A DNA stretch of 64,000 nt. Source: Balamuthia mandrillaris (taxonomy: Eukaryota; Discosea; Longamoebia; Balamuthiidae). This document shows, one piece after another, positions 10,509-20,399 of this stretch (positions within the stretch are counted from its first letter, which is position 1; each line of letters starts with the position of its first letter). The position numbers and the translations under genes were made by a program. Below the pieces are notes generated by a model. The model was not told the DNA's origin. It worked only from the letters and a program-made list of their open reading frames with translations, and made no database searches. Where the stretch lies: NCBI GenBank assembly GCA_031835245.1, contig JAVKOQ010000254.1:1-64000 (forward strand). Direction: 5' to 3'.

Positions 10509-10677
10509 TAACAATAATAACAAATATAATAATAATTATTTTATTCGGATGGAAAACCCTCTTTTTATTTCCGCGATCATTGTCAATAATTTGAAATAAT
10601 CACCAATAATTTTGAATTTTTGAGCGAAATCAAACCACCACCACCACCACAACCGCAACACAAGAATTACAGGGAAG

Positions 10678-10712
<35 letters not shown>

Positions 10713-10853
10713 CAGTGGTGGGGCAAAGAAAAAAGCAGAGCCATTACACAAAACCAAAGTGCTTCTGCCTGCCGTCCGACTTGCGCACTTTGTTGCTGAG
10801 TAAGGAATCATCACCATCCTCCTCTGGCCAACCCTACCTGCCACTCTCCCACG
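10509..10853. other. Intergenic spacer with a (CAG)n tract
   Basis: No gene seen. AT-rich 3' flank of the papain-fold gene, then a (GCA)n trinucleotide tract at about 10679-10711 in the presumed promoter or 5' UTR of the phosphatase gene. Confidence 0.5.
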
Positions 10854-10926
10854 ATGAGCCATGACTTTGCCACGTTTCGGGAACAGATGTTTTTCTGGAC
10901 TTCCCTGCCAGGCATAGTTTGTAATG

Positions 10927-10968
<42 letters not shown>

Positions 10969-11539
10969 CACTTCATGTAGCCCAACTAATATCTCTGTGC
11001 ATGAACGAATGAGCAGTCTTCGGGTTGAACGTGTTGGTTTTGATTGTGATAGCAACGGCATGGGACCTTAGTAGAAAGCGCAAACCGCGAGAAGGGCTTG
11101 AACCTAAGCACTATGGAAAGAACCTTCCGCAAGAAGATGAACAAGAAGAAGAGGAGACGCTCACTGAAAGAACAGATAGTGCTTCATGCTCCTTGAGCGA
11201 AGCCGACGAAGGGGAAGAGGAAGAACAAACTAGGATCGAAAGCTATGCCGAGACCGAAGAAGGAGAAGAACTGATGAGCCCCTCTTTGGGAGAGGCTGCA
11301 ACAAGCACCACTACGGCCTTTGCTCTGACAGCGGAGGCACAACAACGGCGCCGCGTCATGCACAGAGCTGTCTATGCACTGATACACCTATGCCTGTGGT
11401 CCATGACCTTGTCTGTATGTTATGGAGCCTTAACCAGCGCAGCGTGGGACTTTGTAAGTGAACCATTCGCCATAATAGCCATGTGTGGCGTTTTGTGGTT
11501 CAGCTGGATACTCTTTTCTCCTACCAGTATTATCAGTCC

Positions 11540-11581
<42 letters not shown>

Positions 11582-13835
11582 GTCGTTTCTTGTCGTTTCT
11601 TTCTTGTCATTTCTTTCTTGCCGTTACTTTCTTGTCGTTTCTTTCTTGTTGTTTCTTTCTTGTCGTTTCTTGTCGTTTCTTGTCGTTTCTTTCTTTCTTT
11701 CTTTCTCTCGTGGGTGTGAAAGAAAAGAAGAACCCCGAATAACCTTATCCTTTCTCGACTGGTTAGTTCTGTTCATGGGAAGCGTGGAGCAAGAGCATGC
11801 TTTTCAACCTCTACCGCAGTCAAGGCGTCGTCATGGTCCTCGCTTTGGTGCAATTCAGCGTGCACCTGGTTACGTAAAACAAGCTTTTCGGTTGGTTGTC
11901 AATAAGTTTACTGGGCACGAGAGTAGCACCTCCACCGAAGCTTTCATTGTAAATAACATTCAAGACCCAGTGAACGAGAATGAGGACACAGAGCTCACAG
12001 ACGGCACTATAACTCCTCCGAAAAAAACAAAGCTGGACCGAAAACGGGTCAAACGGCTCCTCTTCTTCTACATTGGTGGGTTTTCCTTTGCTGTTAATGG
12101 CTATCTTCTTCCTTTTGAAGTCGTTATCTAACCCATTTTTTGTTCTGGGTTTATGATTGCATGCGCAGGTCTTGCCTCTTTATTTATTTTCTCTTTCCTC
12201 ACTATCTACCTAACCTCGGGTGTGTGCGTGTGCTCTCACCCCTTGGCTTTTTCCACGCGGTTCTCCCGTTCGTTTGAGGACAGCCTCTGCCCTAAACAGT
12301 CTCTTCCTTGCCACCTTTACCTTACTCTAACCCATAACACATCCCACGAAATCATTGTAAATTTTCATACCTCTACCCCTCTTTCTCACGCCAAGGTAGC
12401 CCTCTCCTGCTCCTGCACCTCACCTGGTTTTATTGTGTTTTTTTCTGAGCCCGATTCGAATCTCTCTTTGTTTAACAGGTGTACTACGACACTGTGTCTC
12501 ACGCCCACGAAGGAAGTGCCAACGGTTTTGCCTTGTACAATTCCTCAGTTACTGCTAAGTCTTTCCGGTTCCATTTCATTGAAGAGCACCAGCGGTATGT
12601 CCACTGGGCGGAATTGTTGGACCTTCAACCAGACACTATCTATTACTTCATCGCTGGTGGCGGAGATGACATTGAACACTATACCCAGGAGCGTTGGTTC
12701 AAGACCTTACCTGCCACATCGGAAAGAGGTACCGATTTAGTAATCACGTTCATGCTCTTACACAAGTGCCTAACGTGTTCTCCTCTTTGATGTAGACTTA
12801 ATATTTGGGGCTGGAGGAGACATAGGCTTTGAGTCTGGCTCAGAAGACTTTATGCGCTTGCTAGGGTCTCACCAGGAGCTACAATTCATGATGATAGGAG
12901 GGGATATCGCCTATGCCAACGCCTTGGCCACCTGCTATCATCGTTGGGACCAGTGGTTGCAGTCCTGGAGTAAGCACACCACGTCACCGCAAGGTCGCAT
13001 GTTGCCTTTGTTAGTGTCTATTGGCAACCATGAAGCAGGCTACAGCGCGCCCGAAGCTCCCTATTTTCAAGCCTATTTTCCCCGTGAGAGAGGCTTGGAC
13101 ACAAATTGGAATCACAGAAAAACTTTTGCTTCCCATTTGCTGGCTAATCATACCATTGTTCTCGCTCTGGACACTGGTCACGTGGCCTCTCCTTCTTCGC
13201 AAAAGAGCTGGATTGACGAACAGCTTAACCAGAACAAAAACAGGCCTACCCGATTGGTATTTCTGCTCGCCTTGGTGCTCTATGTGAGGCATGACTAACT
13301 TACCAATGCTTTTCTTTGTTCAAACAAACCTCTACTACCAATGCAACCACACACATCTGCACAGGCGACCTATCACGTGCCCCTCTATCCATCCAGAGAA
13401 TCAGACGACGATCAGGACACCTTGAGGGATAACTGGCTGTCACTTTTTGATAAACATAAGGTACACAAATGCTTGCTCCTTTTGTCCTTCCAGCCCTCAC
13501 GCCTCGTTTTTATTTTTATTTTTCGGCCACAGTTAACGATAGCTTTTGAGCACCATGACCACCTGTACAAGCGTACCAAACTGCTTAGGAATGGGACAGC
13601 GTCTGAAACGTCAGGCACCCTCTACCTGGGAGATGGGTGCTTGGGCATTACCCCACGAGATCTGCCCTCCAGCAAACCCTGGTACCTCGACCAACTGCAA
13701 AGCACAGCCCACTTTTTCCGCGTTATAGTGTACGCCAATGGGACGGGCTTTACAGCTCAAGCCCATAATGCCAGTGACCTTATCTTTGATAACATTTCCG
13801 GACCGCACGCTTTAGAGGAGGCGCAAAGATTATAA
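10854..13835 (+). CDS. Multi-span membrane-anchored purple acid phosphatase
   Basis: Nine exons, all phases consistent: 10854-10920, 11017-11453, 11504-11539, 11820-12075, 12169-12395, 12479-12728, 12796-13256, 13365-13460 and 13533-13835, giving 710 residues. Hydrophobic segments lie near residues 12-40, 137-165 and 258-285, separated by acidic and basic cytosolic-type linkers. Residues about 310-410 form the beta-sandwich that precedes the catalytic domain in plant-type purple acid phosphatases. The metallophosphatase ligands are present in order: AGGDIGF, IGGDIAYAN, SIGNHEAGY, TYHVPLYPS and FEHHDHLYKR. The enzyme should hydrolyse phosphomonoesters at a dinuclear metal site, with the catalytic domain on the luminal or extracellular side. 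The three-span N-terminal extension is unusual, since most relatives are soluble or have a single anchor. Introns 1 and 3 contain (CT)n, and intron 3 also contains a TTTCTTGTCG-type tandem repeat. Confidence 0.85.
11542..11706 (+). repeat. (CT)n plus TTTCTTGTCG-type tandem repeat in an intron
   Basis: A pure (CT)n run at about 11542-11577 is followed by imperfect copies of a TTTCTTGTCGTTTC unit to about 11706. The whole tract lies in intron 3 of the phosphatase gene, upstream of the acceptor at 11818-11819, and is pyrimidine-rich on the coding strand. Confidence 0.85.
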
Positions 13836-13955
13836 AATTTGTTTGGTGCATAAACTTTCTTTGCTGCTCGTTTTTCTTTCTTCAAAAAGTAAACACACGT
13901 CGTGCTACAATTTCTCCTTAAATACGGTGGTGTGTTGTGCTTTGCTACATTGGCC

Positions 13956-16726
13956 TTACTTGATGTCGACTGCTGGGGCTGTTGGGTAAGGACCTGCTGT
14001 TCTTTGCCGGTGGTCGCCGTGCTGGTGACGGAGTTGAGGAAGAGCTGTGTTAGCAGTAACCACTGCTGCTGCTGGTAGTGGAAGTGGTAAGGGATAGTAG
14101 GCGGCTGTCGGAGGTGCCGTTGGTGGTGGGTAGTGTGGAGTGTTAAAGTGAGGAGAAAGGTTGACGGCAGGCCTGGAGAAGGGAACAGCTCCGGTATGTT
14201 CAGATTGAGGGTAAAGGGGGGAACTGCTTCTTGTGTTGGACGTTTGGCCGTGGTGCTTCTGTGGTTGATGATGGCTGCCCTTTAGCCCCATTGCTGCTAT
14301 GGCAGATGCTACAGCTTCTGCCATCATATGAGGGTTAATGTTTGAAGGGACAGTAATGGGGCTGATTGCTGCATCCTGTTGCATTTGGTAAAAAGGGGGA
14401 AGTTGGTGCGGAGGTTGGGATGTTTGTAGCGGAAAGGGGCTTGAACGAGGTGCGTTGTTATTTGTATGCACAGCCTTTCCAGTGAGAAGAATGGAAGGGT
14501 CTAGGAAGGATGGGTCTCCTGCAGAAGTGTTACCTGTCGCTGGTAAGTTAATGGGATCTTCAATAAGCTGAGGGCTACTTAGGTGCAAGTTTTGGCTTTT
14601 GGGGAGTTGTTTTGGGTGAGTAGGAGTCGGCTGCTGGTGAGATCGCAATTCATTACTGAGAACTCGGTTAGAAGATTTTGTCTGCTGGTCTGGCTGAATA
14701 TTGTTGAGATGAGGGGCGAGGCTGCTGCCATTATTAAGACTGTGGGATAGCAGTGACGGGGTGAGCAATTGTTGTAAGCACAATCGCTCCGTGATAGTAG
14801 TGGCTGCTTCAATACCAGCACGTTTAGTTGTCATTTCAGGTTTCAGCGAGGAAGGCAATGAAACTGCTTGGCGAGGTAAGGAAAAGGGTTTTTTGTTACG
14901 GGAGGCTTGTCGGCGTGCTTCGTCAAGAATCTCTGTAGCGTTATTGAAATGTAGTATTGAAGATGAGCTTGCGTTGTGGCTAAACAGAAGATAGGATGGC
15001 TTTTTGTGGGTCGCAGGATCAATAACGCTATTGTTGTGGGGAGGCCAAGCGCTTGGGCGTGTATGACATTGATCTATAGATGGAGGCACCAACAAAGAGG
15101 ATGTCATTGACACATTCTCACATGTGAGAAGGAAGGGGTTGTAAATAGCGATCCGGCTGTGAATTATTTCTTCTATTTTCTGTATTCTCAATGTCAGATA
15201 TAACGATGGACAACAGAATGCAGACTAGAGGCGAAGAGAGAGAATAGAAGAAAACGACGAATAGAAAGAGATAGTACCAATACAGAGCTGAGGAAGGCTT
15301 TAAGCTCTTTTTTGAACTCTTGAACACCGGCAGCGTCCGGGGAACGAAATAGATTGTGTGATGATGCATGATCGATAAGAGCTGGTGTTGGTCGAAAGCG
15401 GTGTATGATCTGTGCAAGCTGAGATTTTCCAAGGGAAGACGTGCTTACAGAAACGAGGTCACAACGTTGGACAAAGGTGCCATGGGAAAGCAACAAGTTA
15501 GACACAAAAACAGGTGCTTGTTTGGGTTTGCTTCTTTTGGTGGGTTGACCTTCTTTTCCGTTTAGTGTGCTGTTACTGCTGCCACTTACATCATGGTTGC
15601 CGGGAGTCTCCTCATGACTCCCACCATTCGTTAAATTGACTAAAGAAGAGTGCTGATGGAAGGCCTGAATAAGCCGATCTGAAAGGTGTCTATTCACCAA
15701 ATTCGATTCCATATCAGGCGGCAGTGAAATAAGAGCACTGGTGCTGTACGTGGCGCTAGGCTTGCAGAAGAATTTGTTCAGCATGGCTGTGTAGAGTTTA
15801 TCGCACTCAAGGGAGCGAAGCAACAAGCTATTGCGGTCTACAGTGGTCGCCATGCTCAGCACTGGGTAATGCTCTCCCTTGGTAAGTGCAGAATGCAAGA
15901 ATAGGATCAAGCAAAAGAGGTCAGAGGAGAAGGAGGAGGAGGAAGAAGAAGAAGAAGAAGAAGAAGAAGAAGAACAAGAAGAAGAAAAAGAAGAAGAAGA
16001 AGCAGCAGAGGTCGCGAAGGCAGAAGAGGTAGAGAAGCAAAAAAACAAGATCGCGAACTCATACCTCTAATGAAAGTATGGGGTGGGACTTTAAGGAATG
16101 GAAAGTGTTAACAGGACGGAAGGGAATGAAACCAAGTATACCATGTGGTGGTTTAGGAGAGGATATCTACGCATCTGGTGGGTGAGTAAAATGTTCAGAA
16201 GCCAAAATGGTGAGCATACCTGCCAAAACGCCTTTTCTTCGCCAATGAGCAGGAAAGGGCTGGTAAAAGGTGAAGGAAAACTGAAGGTAATGTTTTCCTA
16301 GATGAAACGGAGGTTAGAGGAAAGAGCGGAGAGAGCAGGGAGAGCATAGCGCATAGAAACAGCGGGATGTACATGAAGTATTTTAAAGAATGAGGGAAGG
16401 TCTTGGTAGGGCTTTCTAAAACAGCGTTTCAGATTTTCGAGGTACCCAAAGTAAGAAAAACCCAACCATTCCTGTCTGCCTGCTTGTGAAGTGTCCTCTT
16501 CCTCGCCACCTGGTAAAGCCGCAGTGTCTAACACGAGCGTGAATTCCAAGTGGTTGTCACTAAGAAGGACGCTTACAGCAGCGGGAACCACCGCAACGTC
16601 CGTGCCATTTGCTAGTTGTTGTTTCTTAAGGCCCTCCACTCTGCGCACGCCTTTGTTGCACCGGTACACGTTGACCGTTGTATCCAAGCCATTTCCGTTT
16701 GCATTGCTTGCTTCTCTCTTCATCAT
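13956..16726 (-). CDS. Ser/Gln/Pro-rich protein of unknown function
   Basis: Four exons: 16726-16373, 16280-16220, 15861-15284 and 15179-13956; all phases agree, giving 738 residues. The N-terminal 300 residues look folded (VNVYRCNKGVRRVEGLKK..., EFTLVLDTAALPGGEEE, EWLGFSYFGYLENLKRCF, SLLLRSLECDKLYTAMLNKF). A conserved-looking stretch LAQIIHRFRPTPALIDHASS ends the ordered part. The remainder is low-complexity Ser/Pro/Gln/His/Asn. No family is recognised. A transcription- or RNA-related regulator would fit such composition, but that is only a guess. Intron 2 contains a long (TTC)n tract on the coding strand. Confidence 0.6.
15930..16012. repeat. (GAA/GAG)n tract
   Basis: A trinucleotide tract, purine-rich on the plus strand and thus pyrimidine-rich on the coding strand of the unknown minus-strand gene. 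It lies inside that gene's intron 2 (16219-15862). Confidence 0.85.
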
Positions 16727-16870
16727 CTTTCTCCTCTCTTTCCTCCTCCCAAAATTTCTATGGTTAAGTTTAATCGATAATCCAAAACTGTTCGCCGAGT
16801 GTCTGAAAATTTATTCAGCTGAGAACTTCATGTCGTCATGAAAAGTAACTAGGGGTAATCAGGGTGTTTC

Positions 16871-18095
16871 TAGTAGTAATTAGAAGTTTATTTGCTGAGA
16901 GAACAACACCACTCTATACATAAAAAGTAAGCATCATACATACATAGTGTACACTTACTTCTCTTACTCCCTCATCCTCAATGCCTTCTTACTTGTTATT
17001 CAAGTTCACAAGTGAAAGGTGTTGAATGAGTTTTCAGACTAACTTTGTGCCATCTAGCTATCTTGTTCTTTTCCCTTTCCTTCCTTCTCTTTCCTTACTT
17101 TTACATTACTCCAAAGATTGATAAAATGCAGAAGAACTTACATGCTTCCAACTTGCTCTTGCTGCCCATAATCTCCAGACTTGTTTACAACTTTGCTTAC
17201 ATTGTTCCATCTCTTGAGCTCTGTTGCATTTCTTTCCACTTGACAGGAGCTTTGTTGTACAGTCTTCTATAATCAGCTTTCTGACTTGTTCTTCATTTCC
17301 ATTGTCCACACTCCAGATTCTAAAGCGATCTTCCCAAAGATTTGGACATCTTAATAGGAAGTGTTCTGCTGATCCTCCTCAGCATTGCATGCAGGGCACT
17401 TACCGTCCTCCTCAGACTGCTGAATGGCTCTCCACTTTTTTCCAATGGGCAGACTACCACAACAAATAGCATTCATCAAACATTCTTTCCTTGGGTTGGT
17501 AATCACTAAGCTCCGTTGTTGTCCAACCAAACATCTTCCATTTGTCAAGAAATTATGTCATAGCCATGCTCTTGTTCCTCTTTCTCCTTCGGCTGCATAC
17601 TCCACCTTGGCTACTTGAGTTAGGGTCCTTATCCTCTTGACTTTCTTTTCAACATCACTTGTCCCTTCACCTCCCTCACCTTCTTTCTTCTCACCTTCCT
17701 CTTCTCTTGCTTGGCTTATCTCTTCAAGTGCCTCAAAGTGGCCATCTTGCCTCTCAGCATGACGAATTACTGCTTGTCTTTCCAACTCACAGTAGGCCAT
17801 GATGGTCAGCCAGCCCAATTGTGCTCTACAAACCCCTGCCACAGTCCTTCAATGAACTTGCAATACACTTCTTGCTGTCTCATTCCACACAGCTTCGATC
17901 TTCTTCAACCATGTTTTGACTTGACAATAGCCTCTGCAGTAATCTGGGCAGTGCGTGTACCAAGGCCTTGAGCAATGGCTCCCCGCTGCCTAAGGCTATT
18001 GAGGGCTTGCTTGGCCTTGGTTATCCTCTCCTTGGCATGAGTTGTCCATTCCTCACTTTCTTCAAACCACAGTCCCAGGTACTTGGCCTCCTTTT
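16871..18095 (-). mobile_element. 5'-truncated copy A of the LINE element (minus strand)
   Basis: The reverse complement matches the 3' part of the full-length element at 19518-23939. It includes segments reading EAKYLGLWFEESEEWTTHAKER, TTKLLSSGKKCNRAQEMEQ and CPAC, and it ends in the CTAGTAGTAATTAGAAG-type 3' tail. It starts within the C-terminal part of ORF2. It carries frame-breaking changes and an internal deletion of roughly 40 bp near 17918, so it is a decayed non-autonomous copy. Confidence 0.85.
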
Positions 18096-19017
18096 GCGGT
18101 TGCTTCAATTAAGTGGTTCTTGTTTGGGCTCCTGGCCAACAAGGCATAAAACGGCAGCAACTGTTTCCCCTAAGATGTCCATGGATAAAAAGAAGCAAAC
18201 TGGGATGTAAACAAAAGAAAGAAAATGCACCATAACAGTAAGAAGCTTGATGGAGCCAATATCCAAACCACCAAATTCTGGCTTGGCCATGTTAAAAGTG
18301 TCATCCATGAGAAGGATATGTCCAAAGTGACAAAGGTGACAGATAAAAGCTTTTTGTTTTGAGTCCATGAAGGCTGTTATCTTTGTTTGACAGCCAGGCA
18401 CTGAACATAGCACTTTCTAGGGCCTCATTTTCACTTTTTTTTATCATTGTGGATCTATACATTCACCATCATAATTGATCACACCTTCATAGATGTAGTC
18501 ATACTTACTCAGAGCCCAGTCTTTTTCTACTTCAATTGCTTCTATGGGAGGATTGTCTATAGTAGCAATAACAGCGATGAAGGGGTCTGCTTGTGAGTTT
18601 CCAATGTCTGCAGTTGCAAGTGGTGAGGACAGGTGATGGCCTCTATCACTGTCATGAAGGAGTTGAAGTTGTTGAACCATTGTTTGTTTGGTGTGAAGAG
18701 CTGCTTGCATTGTGATGTAATCGAAGTACACAATAAACAGTTTTTTGGAGTTTTCTAAAAATTATTTATAATTTTTTTTGTTGTCAAACAATATTTTTCT
18801 CATACAATGTTTTGTCAGATGAATCCACTTTTCCTTCATATTCAGGGTTTTAGAATTCAGTATTCAGTCATTCAGGGTTTCAGAATTCAGTATTCAGTTA
18901 TTCAGGGGAAACCTGTTTTGGATTATTGATTATGCTTGATTTTGCTGAGTCTGATTTTCAGTGTTTCAAGGTAAACCCAACCAACTGGATTTTGTGAAAG
19001 TGATTTCAAGATGTTTG
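18096..19017. other. Non-coding flank with two unrecognised minus-strand open frames
   Basis: Minus-strand open frames at 18731-18444 (95 codons) and 18413-18105 (102 codons) lie next to LINE copy A. They contain protein-like stretches (FICHLCHFGHILLMDDTFNMAK, KDWALSKYDYIYEGVINYDGE) but match nothing I recognise. Stop codons separate them, so they may be a decayed transposon gene. From 18845 to 18910 a roughly 33-bp unit containing GAATTCAGTATTCAG is repeated in tandem. The rest is AT-rich. Confidence 0.35.
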
Positions 19018-19482
19018 TATAGTAGTAGTAGTAGTAATAAGAAGTTTATTTGCTCTGAGAGCAACACCAATCTATACATAAAAAGTAAGCATTGTACATA
19101 CATAGTGTACTCTTACTTCTCTTACTCTCTCATCCTCAATGCCTTCCCAATTGTTATTCAAGTTCACAAGTGAAAGGTGTTGAATGAGATTTCAGACTGA
19201 CTTTGTTTGTATCATCTCGCTATCCTTTTTCTTTCCCTTTCCTTTCTTCTCTTTTCCATGCTTTTACATTACTTCCAAAGATTGATAAAATGCAGAAGAA
19301 CTTCCATGCTTCCAACTTGCTCTTGCTGCCCATAATCTCCAGACTCGTTTACAACTTTGCTTACATTGTTCCATCTCTTGAGCTCTGTTGCATTTCTTTC
19401 CACTTGACAAGAGCTTTGTTGTACAGTCCTCTATAATCAGCTTTCTGACTTGTTCTTCATTTCCATTGTCCACACTCCAGAT
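19018..19482 (-). mobile_element. 5'-truncated copy B of the LINE element (minus strand)
   Basis: About 465 bp matching the reverse complement of the last part of ORF2 and the 3' UTR of the full-length element, from the (TAG)n-type tail at 19018 to the segment encoding the end of ORF2. It abuts a further 35-bp tail fragment and then the full-length element. Confidence 0.85.
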
Positions 19483-19517
19483 ATAGTAGTAGTAATAAGA
19501 AGTTTATTTGCTCTGAG
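19483..19517 (-). mobile_element. Very short LINE 3'-tail fragment in inverted orientation
   Basis: The sequence TAGTAGTAATAAGAAGTTTA and the following bases to 19517 are the reverse complement of the last ~35 bp of the LINE 3' end. It lies directly against the first base of the full-length plus-strand element. It is either a severely truncated insertion or part of a nested/inverted 5' junction. Confidence 0.7.
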
Positions 19518-19637
19518 GATATTACCAAACTATACCACGAGTGTGGTAAGCTCTCCGAGGCAGGCGTACTCTCACTCGCAGTGATTGTACGATTCAGGGA
19601 CCTGATTGAATCCCTCGACAAGGAGATCAATAATCTT

Positions 19638-20399
19638 ATGGTGGAAAAAGGAAGTGCAAATAGTACCAAAGGCGGCCTTACTCTGGGTTCCCAACGGTCT
19701 TACGTGGAGGTGGTCGGATCAGCTCCGCGGTGTGATATGATTACTGCGGAAAGGAATTTCCCTCCAACGGCAACTACGGTCAGCGCGCCAAGCTTGGAAT
19801 ACTGGAAGGAAGAAATGGCAAAGGAACAAGGGATATGTTGGCAGGATAACTCCAACATATACAGGAGGACGTGGACCAAAGATACAGTAACCGACCCGAA
19901 CTATTGGTCTACAGTAAAACCAAAGTATGGCTTTGCCAGTCCCTACTCCAAGGTAGGGGCGGTGGAGGGCAGATCGATTGTGGGGAGCGGTAAGGACCTT
20001 AAGAAGGAAAAGGTAAGTGAGAGGATCTTCGAGCTGGGGCTCAAGCACGTCGGAGTGTGGAAAGTAGGAGAGAAGAATGGCACGCAGCATTGGGGAGTTA
20101 CTTTGGAGACGGCCCAGGCTGCCGAAGACATTATTGCGGAAAGAGCCAGGCTGTATGGTTTTACCCGCTGGTGGGTGGGCAAAGCCCGAATTGAAGAAGC
20201 CAAGAATGAAGGTAAACCGCTGTGGAAGCCTAAAGAGCAAAGAAAGATGGAGAAGAAGAAGGAAAAGGAGGAGAATGTTGGAACAGTGGCCTTGGACAGC
20301 TCTTTGGAACTCTCAGGCATCGCGCTGGCTGAGGAGGAGTATCATGGTGCTGCCAACTGGTCTGACATTGTGGAGGAGGAAGGAGAGGAGACCCAATGA
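19638..20399 (+). CDS. LINE ORF1 protein (putative nucleic-acid-binding)
   Basis: The frame is open from about 19483 and contains no ATG until 19638; reading from there gives 253 residues. It contains a central region with aromatic and charged motifs (EYWKEEMAKEQGICWQDNSN, ERIFELGLKHVGVWKVGEKNG, RLYGFTRWWVGKARIEEAK) and a Lys/Glu-rich segment. ORF1 proteins of non-LTR elements usually bind element RNA. I see no CCHC knuckle here, so that role is inferred from position. The stop codon TGA overlaps the ATG of ORF2, which suggests ORF2 is translated by reinitiation. Confidence 0.65.
   Translation: MVEKGSANSTKGGLTLGSQRSYVEVVGSAPRCDMITAERNFPPTATTVSAPSLEYWKEEMAKEQGICWQDNSNIYRRTWTKDTVTDPNYWSTVKPKYGFASPYSKVGAVEGRSIVGSGKDLKKEKVSERIFELGLKHVGVWKVGEKNGTQHWGVTLETAQAAEDIIAERARLYGFTRWWVGKARIEEAKNEGKPLWKPKEQRKMEKKKEKEENVGTVALDSSLELSGIALAEEEYHGAANWSDIVEEEGEETQ

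Noticed and set aside
10536-10985. Minus-strand 149-codon frame with poly-Cys and Arg/Glu runs
   Set aside because: It reads through a (CAG)n tract and a (CT)n tract opposite the promoter and first intron of the phosphatase gene; no homology or splice context.
11578-11706. TTTCTTGTCG-type array as a structured repeat or coding region
   Set aside because: It lies wholly within an intron, units are irregular and pyrimidine-rich, and the frames through it are Leu/Ser/Phe low complexity.
15194-16048. Single-exon start of the unknown minus-strand gene at 16048 with a poly-Ser leader
   Set aside because: The leader is intronic (TTC)n sequence. A spliced model with upstream exons at 16726-16373 and 16280-16220 keeps frame and is preferred.
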